33,018 nucleotides of DNA from Nocardioides sp. R-C-SC26 (GTDB taxonomy: Bacteria; Actinomycetota; Actinomycetes; Propionibacteriales; Nocardioidaceae): assembly GCF_021246465.1 (NCBI RefSeq), contig NZ_JAHRHK010000022.1, positions 12,613 to 45,630 of the forward strand. The letters are read 5' to 3'. The number at the start of each line of letters is the position of its first letter. The stretch's first letter is position 1. The position numbers and the translations under genes were made by a program. Below are positions 22,170-29,927 of this stretch, one piece after another. The notes below the pieces were generated by a model, which saw only the letters and a list, made by a program, of their open reading frames with translations, did no database searches and was not told where the DNA came from.

Positions 22170-22589
22170 ATGCCGGTCGATCCGTCTCTGGTGGGGCGCG
22201 AGTTCCCCCCGAGTGAGCCCTTCGTCGTCACGCGGGAGGCGGTCGAGGCGTTCGCCCTCGCCACCGGCGCCCCGGGGGGCGGCGAGGCCGGGACCGAGAG
22301 CACCAGGGTGCCCGCGACCTTCCCGATCGTGATCGCGTTCGGAGCGATGCAGGCCTTCCTCGACGACGTCGGCGTGGATCTCGCGCGCATCGTGCACGGG
22401 GAGCAGCGATTCGCCTACGAGCGGCCGCTGGCGGTCGACGACGAGCTGACGGCGACGCTGACCGTCAGCAGCCTGCGCCAGATCGGGGGCAACGACATCA
22501 TCGGCACCGTCAGCGCGATCACCGACGCGAGCGGCGCCCTGGTCTGCTCGACCTCTGCCACGCTCGTGCACCGCGGAGGTGGGTCGTGA
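22170..22589 (+). CDS. hadA: HadA-like (R)-3-hydroxyacyl dehydratase subunit (MaoC N-terminal type)
   Basis: This 139-residue single hot-dog domain starts MPVDPSLVGREFPPSEPFVVTREAVEAFALATG, the usual opening of the FAS1_DH_region/MaoC_dehydrat_N family, and has VPATFPIVIAFGAMQAFLDD and the HGEQRFAYERPLAVDDELTA strand. It lacks the catalytic Asp/His pair, as HadA does, and should form a heterodimer with the next gene's product. In mycobacteria HadAB dehydrates 3-hydroxyacyl-ACP in the FAS-II/mycolic acid pathway. Position after rpmG is the same as in M. tuberculosis, but the organism probably makes no mycolates, so the acyl substrate is open. The stop overlaps the hadB start (GTGA). Confidence 0.85.
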   Translation: MPVDPSLVGREFPPSEPFVVTREAVEAFALATGAPGGGEAGTESTRVPATFPIVIAFGAMQAFLDDVGVDLARIVHGEQRFAYERPLAVDDELTATLTVSSLRQIGGNDIIGTVSAITDASGALVCSTSATLVHRGGGS

Positions 22590-23026
22590 CCGGCCGCTGG
22601 TGGGACGGGGGCGCGGTTCTCGGGCCGCGCACGTTCGCGGTGACCCGTGCCGACCTGGTCGCCTACGCGCACGCGAGCGGTGACCAGAACCCGATCCACC
22701 AGGACGAGCAGGTCGCGCTCGCCGTCGGTCTGCCGGGGGTGATCGCGCACGGCATGCTGACCTTGGGTCTCGTCGCGCGTGCCGTCGAGGAGTGGACGGA
22801 TGCGACCCCCGTGCTCGAGCTCGGCGCGAAGTTCACCCAGCCGGTCGTCGTCCCTGCCGAGGGCGCAGCGGAGGTCGCCGTGACCGGCACGGTGAAAGCC
22901 GTGGCCGAGGGCCGGCTCACGCTCGCCCTCGAGGTCACCTGCGGTGGCCACAAGGTGCTGGGGATGCCGAAGGCCGTCCTGGACCTCCCGGCCGCCTCCG
23001 ACTCCTCGGGTGCCGCGCGTGGCTGA
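22586..23026 (+). CDS. hadB: HadB-like (R)-3-hydroxyacyl dehydratase catalytic subunit
   Basis: The 146-residue hot-dog protein carries the hydratase-2 motif YAHASGDQNPIHQDEQVALAVG, in which Asp and His (D-x4-H) are catalytic, followed by LPGVIAHGMLTLGLV. It should pair with the HadA-like subunit to give the active dehydratase. GTG start overlaps the hadA stop by four bases, and its own end overlaps the murB start by eight bases, so hadA, hadB and murB form one coupled operon. No hadC was found; in M. tuberculosis it follows hadB, here murB takes that place. Confidence 0.88.
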   Translation: MTGRWWDGGAVLGPRTFAVTRADLVAYAHASGDQNPIHQDEQVALAVGLPGVIAHGMLTLGLVARAVEEWTDATPVLELGAKFTQPVVVPAEGAAEVAVTGTVKAVAEGRLTLALEVTCGGHKVLGMPKAVLDLPAASDSSGAARG

Positions 23027-24098
23027 GCGTCTCGCCGACCACACCACGTTGAGGCTCGGTGGCCCGGCGCGGGAGTGGGTCCGCGCGACCACCGAGGACC
23101 AGGTGCTGGACGCCGTCCGCACCGCCGACGATCGGGGCACGCCCGTGCTGGTGCTCGGCGGCGGCAGCAACCTGGTCGTCGCCGACGCCGGCTTCGACGG
23201 TCTGGTCGTGCAGGTGGCGACCCGGGGGGTCTCCTCCGACCTCGACGATGTCGACGAGCCGGGCGCTGCCTGCGGGGGAGTGCTCGTGGAGGTGGCGGCG
23301 GGTGAGGTCTGGGACGACGTCGTCGCGGAAGCCGTGGCGCGTGGCTGGGCCGGCGTGGAGGCGCTGGCCGGCATCCCCGGATCGACAGGTGCGACGCCGA
23401 TCCAGAACGTCGGCGCCTACGGTCAGGAGGTGGCCCAGACCATCGCCCGCGTGCGCTGCTATGACCGGGTGGAGCGACGCGTTCGCACGCTCGCGGCGTC
23501 CGAATGCGAGTTCGGATACCGCCACTCGCGGTTCAAGGCCGAGGCAGGGCGGTTCGTCGTCCTCCAGGTGGTCTTCCAGCTGCGTGTGGGGTCGCTCTCG
23601 TATCCGGTCGCCTACGCCGAGCTGGCCCGTGCCCTGGGGGTCGAGGTCGGCGGACGAGCGCCGCTGGCCGACGTCCGTGACGCCGTCCTCGCGTTGCGCC
23701 GCGGCAAGGGCATGGTGCTGGACCCTGCCGACCACGACACCTGGAGTGCCGGCTCCTTCTTCACCAATCCGGTGGTGCCGTCCGACGTCGTTCCTGCGGG
23801 CGCCCCACGGTGGCCCGTCGTCACCGACGGCGCCGACGGCCTGGTGAAGACCAGTGCCGCCTGGTTGATCGAGCACGCCGGCTTCGGCAAGGGCCACGGC
23901 GGATCCGCGGTCGCGCTGTCGGGCAAGCACACCTTGGCGCTCACCAACCGTGGCGTGGCCACGACGGGCGACCTGCTCGCTTTGGCAGCGGAGGTGCGCG
24001 ACGGCGTCCACCGCGTCTTCGGTATCACCCTGGTGCCCGAGCCGGTCCTTCTCGGCTGCGCACTCCCACCGGTGCCTGGCGCAGCTCCGGCGACCTAG
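23019..24098 (+). CDS. murB: UDP-N-acetylenolpyruvoylglucosamine reductase
   Basis: MurB reduces UDP-GlcNAc-enolpyruvate to UDP-MurNAc with NADPH and FAD in peptidoglycan synthesis. The 359-residue product shows HTTLRLGGPAREW, the FAD-binding LGGGSNLVV, GIPGSTGATPIQNVGAYGQEV, YRHSRFK, and the proton-donor serine region GSFFTNPVV; the loop insertion seen in type I enzymes is present. The C-terminal half has TSAAWLIEHAGFGKG. The GTG at 23019 overlaps the end of hadB by eight bases. The 3' end faces the DUF4190-like gene with only 16 bases between stops. Confidence 0.95.
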   Translation: MAERLADHTTLRLGGPAREWVRATTEDQVLDAVRTADDRGTPVLVLGGGSNLVVADAGFDGLVVQVATRGVSSDLDDVDEPGAACGGVLVEVAAGEVWDDVVAEAVARGWAGVEALAGIPGSTGATPIQNVGAYGQEVAQTIARVRCYDRVERRVRTLAASECEFGYRHSRFKAEAGRFVVLQVVFQLRVGSLSYPVAYAELARALGVEVGGRAPLADVRDAVLALRRGKGMVLDPADHDTWSAGSFFTNPVVPSDVVPAGAPRWPVVTDGADGLVKTSAAWLIEHAGFGKGHGGSAVALSGKHTLALTNRGVATTGDLLALAAEVRDGVHRVFGITLVPEPVLLGCALPPVPGAAPAT

Positions 24099-24114
24099 GG
24101 AACGGCGCGCGGCA

Positions 24115-24540
24115 TCAGAGGGCGGCAGCCGCGACGGCGAACAACCCGCTGCCGTCGTTGTCGTCGTCCTCGTCGTCCAGCTCGCCGTTCAGCGCGAGCA
24201 CGATGATCAGGGCGAGGAACGCCAGCGCCAGTGCGAGGAACGCCGACGCGACGATGCCGCAGATCATTCCTGCCGTGGCGCGGTCACGTCCGCCGAGGTG
24301 CGGCTGGGCGGCGATCTCCCGGCGAACCTTCACGCCCAGGTACCACGCGTAGGGGCCCAGCAGAAGCGGCAGGTAGCAGGTCAGACCGCCCGCGAGGCTG
24401 ACGATGCCCAGGGTCAGCGACGTGACAGCACGTGGATGCTCCGGTGGCCTCGGGGGCGGGCCGTATCCGCCGTACCCGTACGGCGGATACGACGATCCGG
24501 GCGGTACGTAGGGCTGATAGCCGGACGGCTCCTGGGTCAC
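24115..24540 (-). CDS. DUF4190-like small membrane protein
   Basis: This 141-residue protein has a Pro/Tyr/Gly-rich cytoplasmic N-terminus (YQPYVPPGSSYPPYGYGG) and two membrane helices: VTSLTLGIVSLAGGLTCYLPLLLGP and ATAGMICGIVASAFLALALAFLALIIVLA, each preceded by the short charged loop usual for DUF4190. An acidic stretch (GELDDEDDDNDGSG) and a short hydrophobic tail end it. The family function is unknown. The GTG start follows minus-strand GATGAT by 6 bases without a ribosome binding site, so leaderless start is possible. It follows the adenosine deaminase gene on the same strand by 39 bases. Confidence 0.75.
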   Translation of the reverse strand: MTQEPSGYQPYVPPGSSYPPYGYGGYGPPPRPPEHPRAVTSLTLGIVSLAGGLTCYLPLLLGPYAWYLGVKVRREIAAQPHLGGRDRATAGMICGIVASAFLALALAFLALIIVLALNGELDDEDDDNDGSGLFAVAAAAL

Positions 24541-24546
24541 CCCGAC

Positions 24547-24552
24547 ATCATC
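24547..24552 (-). promoter_or_regulatory. Possible -10 box (GATGAT) for leaderless DUF4190-like gene
   Basis: On the minus strand GATGAT is followed by GTCGGG and the GTG at 24540. The hexamer and spacing equal those at the DUF4031 gene (2057-2062). Confidence 0.35.
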
Positions 24553-24579
24553 GCAGCCGTCGCCGGGGCAGAACCGCCC

Positions 24580-25590
24580 CTAGCTGGTCAGCCAGGCGTC
24601 GATGTCGGCCAGGGCGCCCTCGACGACGTCGGATGGTGCGCGCGAGGCCCGCAACGACATCGCGGCCAAGGTGGCGAGCGTCGCGTCGTCCAGGTCGTGG
24701 GCCGCGCGCATCGTCGCGTACTGGGCCGCCAGCCGGGAGCCGAAGAGCAGGGGGTCGTCCGCACCGAGCGCCACCGTCGCGCCGGCCTCCAACAGGGTCG
24801 GGAGCGGCACCGAGGTGAGATCGCTGTAGACGCCGAGCGCGACGTTCGAGGTCGGGCAGACCTCCAATGCGACGCCGGAGCCGGCGATCTGCTCGAGCAG
24901 GCGCGGGTCCTCCGCCGAGCGGACGCCGTGCCCGAGCCGGTCGGCGGCCAGCGTGTCCAGGCAGACCCGCACGTGCTCAGGTCCCCGTAGCTCCCCGCCG
25001 TGAGGGGCGAGCAGCAGATCGGCCCGTCGGGCGATCGAGAAGGCACCTGCGAACTCCGAGGTCGTGCCGCGCCGCTCGTCGTTGGAGAGCCCGAAGCCGA
25101 CGACGCCACGGCCGGCGTACTGCGCGGCGAGGCGAGCCAGTGTGCGCGCGTCGAGCGGGTGCCGGGTCCGGTTGGCGGCGATCACGACGCCGATGCCCAG
25201 GCCCGTCGACTCCGACGCCTCGCGCACCGCGTCCAGGACGAGGTCGGTGAACGCCGTGATGCCCCCGAAGCGCGCGGCGTAGCCGCTGGGGTCGACCTGG
25301 ATCTCCAGCCAGCGCCCGCCATCGGCGACGTCGTCCTCGGCGGCCTCCAGCACCAGACGCCGCACGTCGCCCTCGGTGCGGAGAACCGACCGCGCGACGT
25401 CATAGAGTCGCTGGAAGCGGAACCAGCCCTTCTCGTCCGCTGCGCTGAGCTGCGGCGGCCAGTCCTCGACGAGGGAGTCCGGCAACGCGATCCGGTCGCG
25501 CGCTGCCAGTTCGAGCAGCGTGGAGTGGCGCATCGACCCGGTGAAGTGCAGGTGCAGATGCGCTTTCGGCAGCGTCGAGACCGAGCGCAT
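24580..25590 (-). CDS. Adenosine deaminase family protein
   Basis: The 336-residue protein belongs to the adenosine/adenine deaminase amidohydrolases that convert adenosine (or a related purine) to inosine and ammonia. Zinc ligands HLH are in KAHLHLHFTGS (His13, His15); LLAPHGGEL carries the next His and the catalytic Glu, LGHGVRS the next His, and LGADDPLLF the Asp pair. Compared with classic enzymes (HLHLEG; GLDLAG; NTDDP), the sequence has HFTG, GFGLSNDE and GADDP, so substrate use may differ. The ATG at 25590 lies 7 bases after the stop of the upstream aminotransferase gene, suggesting co-transcription. Confidence 0.86.
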   Translation of the reverse strand: MRSVSTLPKAHLHLHFTGSMRHSTLLELAARDRIALPDSLVEDWPPQLSAADEKGWFRFQRLYDVARSVLRTEGDVRRLVLEAAEDDVADGGRWLEIQVDPSGYAARFGGITAFTDLVLDAVREASESTGLGIGVVIAANRTRHPLDARTLARLAAQYAGRGVVGFGLSNDERRGTTSEFAGAFSIARRADLLLAPHGGELRGPEHVRVCLDTLAADRLGHGVRSAEDPRLLEQIAGSGVALEVCPTSNVALGVYSDLTSVPLPTLLEAGATVALGADDPLLFGSRLAAQYATMRAAHDLDDATLATLAAMSLRASRAPSDVVEGALADIDAWLTS

Positions 25591-25597
25591 CCCGTGG

Positions 25598-26899
25598 TCA
25601 GCCCGCCAGCTTCTCCGCCGCCGCCAGCACCACGCAGGTCGCGACCGCCTCCATCGCAGCGGTGACCTCCTCGATGCCGGGGAACGTCGGCGCGAGCCGG
25701 ATGTTGCGGTCGTCGGGGTCCTCACCGCGGGGGAAGGAGGAGCCGGCGGGGGTCAGAGCGATACCGGCGGCCTTGGCCAGCTCCACCACGCGCGCCGCCG
25801 TCCCGTCGAGCACGTCGAGGCTGACGAAGTAGCCGCCGGTCGGCTTGGTCCAGGTCGCGATGCCGAGACCGTCGAGACGCTCGGTGAGCACGCGGTCGAC
25901 CTCGTCGAACTTCGGCGCGATGATCGCCCGGTGCTTGGCCATGTGGTCGCGCACGCCCTGCGGCGATCCGAAGAACTCGGCGTGCCGGAGCTGGTTGAGC
26001 TTGTCGGGTCCGATGGCGCCCTTGCCGAGATGGCCGGTGTACCAGCGCACGGTCTCGACCGATCCCCCCAGGAACGCCACGCCGGCACCGGCGTAGGTGA
26101 TCTTCGAGGTCGAGGCGAACATGATCGGCCGGTGCGGGTGGCCTGCGGCCGAGGCGAGGCTGAGGATGTCGGCGCTCTTGGCCTCGTCCTCGGTCAGGTG
26201 ATGGAAGGCGTAGGCGTTGTCCCACAGGATCTTGAAATCCGGGGCCGCGGTCGGCATGGAGGCGAGCCGCTCGGCCACCTCGAGCGAGACCACCGACCCG
26301 GTCGGGTTGGCGTAGGTCGGCACGATCCACATGCCCTTGATGCTGGGGTCGTCCGCGACCAGTGCGGCGACGGCGTCGACGTCCGGGCCGTCCTCGTTCA
26401 TCGGCACGGTCACGGTGTCGATGCCGAACCAGTCGAGCAGTGTGAAGTGACGGTCATAGCCGGGCACCGGGCAGATGAAGGTGACCTTCTCCTCCTGGCC
26501 CCACGGGCGCTCGCTGTCGACGCCGCCCTTGAGCCAGAGGTCGACGAGCACCTCACGCATCATCACCAGGCTCGAGTTGCCACCGGCCACGACCTGGTCG
26601 GGCTCGACCCAGAGCAGGTCGGCGAACATCTCGCGCAGCTCCCTGATGCCCTCCAGCCCCCCGTAGTTGCGGGTGTCGACTCCGGACTTGTCGGTCGCGC
26701 TGGACGGCAGGGACAGCAGGGCGTCAGAGAGGTCGAGCTGCGCCGCGGCGGGCTTGCCGCGGGTCAGGTCGAGCTTGAGACCGCGGGCCGTCAGCGCCTC
26801 GTAGGCCGCGCGCTGCTGCTCGAGCACGGCACGCACCTCCCCGGCGGCGCGGTGGGGGAGGGGGGTCTGCTGTCCGGACTGCTCGCTCACGTCGCTCAC
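25598..26899 (-). CDS. Aspartate aminotransferase, Rv3722c/AspC type
   Basis: The 433-residue PLP enzyme closely resembles M. tuberculosis Rv3722c (AspC), which transfers amino groups between aspartate and 2-oxoglutarate. Shared blocks are LDLTRGKPAAAQLDLS, DTRNYGG, CPVPGYDRHF, GPDVD, the WDNAY segment (Asp227) that contacts PLP, FASTSKITYAG with the Schiff-base Lys266, GPDKLNQLRH, and DPDDRNIRLAPTFP. This is a distinct subgroup of fold-type I aminotransferases. The start at 26899 (GTG) has GGAAGA next to it; the GTG at 26890 with GGAAG about 10 bases away is the alternative. It leads a minus-strand operon with the adenosine deaminase and is divergent from the APC permease. Confidence 0.9.
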   Translation of the reverse strand: MSDVSEQSGQQTPLPHRAAGEVRAVLEQQRAAYEALTARGLKLDLTRGKPAAAQLDLSDALLSLPSSATDKSGVDTRNYGGLEGIRELREMFADLLWVEPDQVVAGGNSSLVMMREVLVDLWLKGGVDSERPWGQEEKVTFICPVPGYDRHFTLLDWFGIDTVTVPMNEDGPDVDAVAALVADDPSIKGMWIVPTYANPTGSVVSLEVAERLASMPTAAPDFKILWDNAYAFHHLTEDEAKSADILSLASAAGHPHRPIMFASTSKITYAGAGVAFLGGSVETVRWYTGHLGKGAIGPDKLNQLRHAEFFGSPQGVRDHMAKHRAIIAPKFDEVDRVLTERLDGLGIATWTKPTGGYFVSLDVLDGTAARVVELAKAAGIALTPAGSSFPRGEDPDDRNIRLAPTFPGIEEVTAAMEAVATCVVLAAAEKLAG

Positions 26900-26989
26900 T
26901 CTTCCAGATCGGTCGCGAGCGACGCGCGCCGCAGTCCGGCACACGGCGGGGTGTGGCGACGTCGTGAGGCACGGGGCAGCGTGACCCGA

Positions 26990-28456
26990 ATGACGACTGC
27001 CGCGTCCACCTCGTCCGGCGCGACGCCCGATCCCGCGTCGAGCATGTCCGACGGGGCCCCGCCGTCGGAGCTGAAGCGATCCATCACCGGGCGGCTGTTG
27101 TTCTTCTACGTACTCGGCGACGTGTTGGGCTCCGGCATCTACGTGCTGATCGGAGCCGTAGCGGGCGAGGTGGGAGGCGCGTTCTGGCTCGCCTTCCTCG
27201 TCGGTGTCGCGATCGCGACGATCACCGGCACCGCCTACGCCGAGCTGGTGACCCGCCTCCCGCAGGCGGCGGGTGCCGCCCTGTTCGTGAGCAAGGCGTT
27301 CGGCAACCGTACGCTCACGTTCCTGGTCACGGTGAGCATGCTCTCGGCCTCGTTCGCAGCGTCGGGCTCGCTGGCCACCGGGTTCGCGCACTACTTCGAC
27401 ACGGTCTGGTCGCTGCCGCCCGCGATCTTGATCTCGCTGGGCTTCGTGGTGCTGCTGACGATCGTCAACTTCATCGGGATCACCGAGTCGGCGGTCGCGA
27501 CCATGATCATGACGTTCGTCGAGGTCGCCGGCCTGGCGTTCATCCTCCTGATCGGCGTCGTCCACGTCGGTCGGGGCGACGCCGACTTCGCGCGGCTCAC
27601 CGACTTCAGCACCGACGGCAACGAGATCTTCGCCCTCGTCGCAGGAGTGGCGCTCGCCTTCTTCGCGATGACCGGATTCGAGAACGCCGCCAACGTCGCC
27701 GAGGAGGTGGTCGAGCCGCAGCGCAACTTCCCCCGGGCACTGGTCGGCGGCATGGTCTGCGCCGGTGTGATCTACGTGCTCGTGGCGATGGCCGCCTCGC
27801 TCGTCGTCGACGTCCGCCAGCTCGCCGCCTCCGACGCGGCCCTGATCGAGGTGGTCGAGGCAGGCGTCCTGCCGTTGTCGATCTCGGTGCTGAGCGTGGT
27901 CTTCGCGATCATCGCGATGATCGCGATCGGCAACACGACCCTGGTCGCCGTCGTCACGCAGTCGCGCATCCTCTACGGGATGGCGCGCGAGGACGTCGTC
28001 CCCGGTGTGTTCGGCGTCGTGCATCGCACTCGGCGCAGCCCCTGGGTGGCGCTGGTCTTCAGCTCCGGTGTCGTCTCCACCCTGCTGCTCGTCGGGTGGG
28101 GCCTGTCGCAGGCCGGCGTCAGCCTCGACGTCGTCGAGCGTCTCGCGACCGTCACCGTGGTCTTCACCCTGTTCATCTACTCGCTCGTGATCGTCTCGAC
28201 GTTCCGACTGCGTGAGAGCGCGCCACTCGACGCCGATGGTCGGTCCGAGACCTACCGGGCGCCTACTCCGCTCCTGATCCTGGGTCTGGTCGGCAACCTC
28301 ACCCTGCTGGCCTACGTCGTCATCGACGATCCCGGCTCCCTCGCCTGGGTCGCCGGCCTGCTCGCCCTCGGCGTCGCGCTCTTCGCCATCGAGCGGACCG
28401 TCGGCCGACAGGGCGAGCACCGCGGCCCGACCGGTTTGGACGCGGCCTCGGGGTAA
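26990..28456 (+). CDS. APC superfamily amino acid permease
   Basis: The 488-residue protein has a hydrophilic Ser/Ala-rich N-terminus (about 35 residues) and then about 12 membrane helices. The first transmembrane segment has LGDVLGSGIYVLIGAVAGEVGG, with the helix-breaking GSGIY-type motif that binds the substrate backbone in APC carriers. Helix 6 is FALVAGVALAFFAMTGFENAANVAEEV, the matching conserved site, followed by PQRNFPRALV. It is expected to import or exchange amino acids or amines; the substrate is not readable. The ATG at 26990 or the in-frame GTG at 26981 may start it; the long upstream frame is a shadow of the divergent aminotransferase. The 3' end carries the tRNA-Trp promoter. 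Confidence 0.9.
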   Translation: MTTAASTSSGATPDPASSMSDGAPPSELKRSITGRLLFFYVLGDVLGSGIYVLIGAVAGEVGGAFWLAFLVGVAIATITGTAYAELVTRLPQAAGAALFVSKAFGNRTLTFLVTVSMLSASFAASGSLATGFAHYFDTVWSLPPAILISLGFVVLLTIVNFIGITESAVATMIMTFVEVAGLAFILLIGVVHVGRGDADFARLTDFSTDGNEIFALVAGVALAFFAMTGFENAANVAEEVVEPQRNFPRALVGGMVCAGVIYVLVAMAASLVVDVRQLAASDAALIEVVEAGVLPLSISVLSVVFAIIAMIAIGNTTLVAVVTQSRILYGMAREDVVPGVFGVVHRTRRSPWVALVFSSGVVSTLLLVGWGLSQAGVSLDVVERLATVTVVFTLFIYSLVIVSTFRLRESAPLDADGRSETYRAPTPLLILGLVGNLTLLAYVVIDDPGSLAWVAGLLALGVALFAIERTVGRQGEHRGPTGLDAASG

Positions 28457-28466
28457 CCCGTAGAGT
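28436..28466 (+). promoter_or_regulatory. Promoter of the tRNA-Trp / secE unit
   Basis: TAGAGT (28461-28466) with TTGGAC (28436-28441) 19 bases upstream. The -35 lies in the last codons of the APC gene. The -10 is about 70 bases before the mature tRNA. Confidence 0.45.
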
Positions 28467-28538
28467 GGGCCGCTGGTGGAACTCCAGATGATCCGTCGCG
28501 CCCGCACCGCGGTCGCTCCGGGCGTCCTCATCCACCGG

Positions 28539-28611
28539 AGGGCACTAGCTCAACTGGCAGAGCATCGGTCTCCAAAACCGAAGGTTGGGGGTTCAAGTCC
28601 CTCGTGCCCTG
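28539..28611 (+). tRNA. trpT: tRNA-Trp (anticodon CCA)
   Basis: The 73-base cloverleaf has acceptor AGGGCAC with GTGCCCT, discriminator G, anticodon stem TCGGT/ACCGA and loop CTCCAAA with anticodon CCA. It lies 67 bases before secE, the same neighbour as in other actinobacteria, with no promoter seen in between. Confidence 0.96.
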
Positions 28612-28678
28612 CACGGCCCGTCCCTGACAGGACTCCGGACCACGAACGATCAGAGCAGCACAACGAGAGGTGAGAAGC

Positions 28679-28939
28679 GTGTCGGACAGCAGCGCGGTCC
28701 GCGACTCCCAGGGCGGCAAGCCCGCTCCGGGCGAGCGCAAGCGCACCAGCATCCCGACCTTCTACCGCCAGGTCGTCGCCGAGCTTCGTAAGGTCGTGTG
28801 GCCGACCCAGGAGCAGCTGGTCACCTACTTCTTCGTCGTGTTGGCCTTCGTGCTGGTCATGATGACGATCGTGTCCCTGCTCGACCTGGGCTTCGGAAAG
28901 CTCGTGTTCGCGATCTTCACCGGCGGCGAGGACATCTGA
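28679..28939 (+). CDS. secE: Preprotein translocase subunit SecE
   Basis: SecE clamps SecY in the SecYEG protein-export channel. The 86-residue product has a basic N-terminus, the conserved amphipathic helix TFYRQVVAELRKVVWPTQEQLVTY, and one membrane helix (FFVVLAFVLVMMTIVSLLDLGFGKLVF), the usual single-span actinobacterial form. The GTG at 28679 has GAGAGG 8 bases upstream and is preferred over GTG 28670, which lies inside that site. It is probably co-transcribed with tRNA-Trp upstream and with nusG 72 bases downstream. Confidence 0.96.
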   Translation: MSDSSAVRDSQGGKPAPGERKRTSIPTFYRQVVAELRKVVWPTQEQLVTYFFVVLAFVLVMMTIVSLLDLGFGKLVFAIFTGGEDI

Positions 28940-29011
28940 GCCCCCGCGCCGAGGCGCGCCCCCGCACCTTCGCAAGGCTGTGGGCCCCGACAAGCAACGA
29001 TGGAGCAGTAC

Positions 29012-29842
29012 GTGTCTGAGCAGTACGACGAGCAGGTCGACGACACCGTCGAGACCGACGTCGAGGTCGCCGTCGCGGACGGAGAGTCCGTCGAGGCGGA
29101 CGCCGTCGAGCTCGCAGACCCCGAGGATGGTGCGTCGGAGGACCTCGACGAGGCCGACGCGAGCGGCGACGAGGACGGCGAGGAGCTGGCCGACGGCGAG
29201 GAGCCGGTCGAGGAGGACCCGCTCGAGGCCTTCCGGCGCGAGCTGTGGGCCAAGCCCGGTGACTGGTTCGTCGTGCACACCTACTCCGGCATGGAGAACC
29301 GGGTGAAGTCGAACCTGGAGAACCGCATCGTGTCCCTCAACATGGAGGACTACATCCACGAGATCGTGGTCCCCATCGAGGACATCGTCGAGATCAAGAA
29401 CGGTCAGCGCCGCACCCGCAAGAAGCCGGCTCTGCCCGGGTACGTCCTGGTGCGCATGGACCTGACCGACGAGTCCTGGTCCGCCGTCCGGCACACGCCC
29501 TCGGTCACCGGCTTCGTCGGCAACAGCCACCAGCCCGTCCCGCTGAGCCTCACCGAGGTCGAGAACATGCTGGCGCCCTCGGCAGTGCCTGCGCTCGAGG
29601 CCCAGGCCGCGGCCGCGACCTCCGGTGGCTCCGGTGGTTCCGCGACCACGCCCAAGAAGCAGATCGAGGTCGCCGACTTCGCCGTCTCCGACTCGGTGAT
29701 GGTGGTCGACGGTCCGTTCGCCACGCTCCACGCGACGATCACCGAGATCAACGCGGAGTCCCAGCGCGTCAAGGCGCTGGTCGAGATCTTCGGCCGGGAG
29801 ACCCCGGTCGAGTTGAGCTTCAGCCAGGTTCAGAAGGTCTGA
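29012..29842 (+). CDS. nusG: Transcription antitermination factor NusG
   Basis: NusG binds RNA polymerase and Rho or ribosomal protein S10 to couple transcription and translation. The 276-residue product is longer than E. coli NusG (181). Residues 1 to about 75 are a very acidic extension (runs of D/E around [20 protein letters not shown]). The NGN domain follows from [15 protein letters not shown] to PSVTGFVG, with [13 protein letters not shown]. After an Ala/Gly/Ser-rich linker ([18 protein letters not shown]) comes the KOW domain ([21 protein letters not shown] to [17 protein letters not shown]). The GTG at 29012 has GGAG 6 bases upstream; ATG 29000 is in frame but lacks a site. Acidic extensions are known in actinobacterial NusG. 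Confidence 0.95.
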   Translation: MSEQYDEQVDDTVETDVEVAVADGESVEADAVELADPEDGASEDLDEADASGDEDGEELADGEEPVEEDPLEAFRRELWAKPGDWFVVHTYSGMENRVKSNLENRIVSLNMEDYIHEIVVPIEDIVEIKNGQRRTRKKPALPGYVLVRMDLTDESWSAVRHTPSVTGFVGNSHQPVPLSLTEVENMLAPSAVPALEAQAAAATSGGSGGSATTPKKQIEVADFAVSDSVMVVDGPFATLHATITEINAESQRVKALVEIFGRETPVELSFSQVQKV

Positions 29843-29866
29843 TGCTCGGGCCACCTCGGTGGCCGG

Positions 29867-29907
29867 TGACACCCGTGGCAGGGGGCGACCGCCCTCGTCA
29901 TGACCAC
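29867..29907 (+). promoter_or_regulatory. L1-binding-like RNA motif before rplK (copy 1)
   Basis: TGACACC, then GTGGCAGGG, a small GGGC-GACC-GCCC hairpin and CATGACCAC. GTGG pairs with the final CCAC, making an outer stem around an asymmetric loop, as in the 23S rRNA site of protein L1 (GGTGGGAGG ... ATACCACC). It lies 20 bases before the rplK start. Copy 2 is at 30354-30392. Confidence 0.6.
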
Positions 29908-29927
29908 AGAGAAGGAAAGTAGGCCCC

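Noticed and set aside
22415..23374. A long Ser/Ala/Thr-rich minus-strand frame across hadB and murB.
   Set aside because: It has no recognisable motif and lies opposite three coupled, well-identified genes.
25598..28531. A single 977-residue minus-strand frame covering both the aminotransferase and the APC permease region.
   Set aside because: Only the part below 26899 is protein-like (aminotransferase); the upstream part is the shadow of the permease gene.
28670..28678. GTG at 28670 as the secE start.
   Set aside because: It overlaps the GAGAGG ribosome binding site that serves the GTG at 28679.
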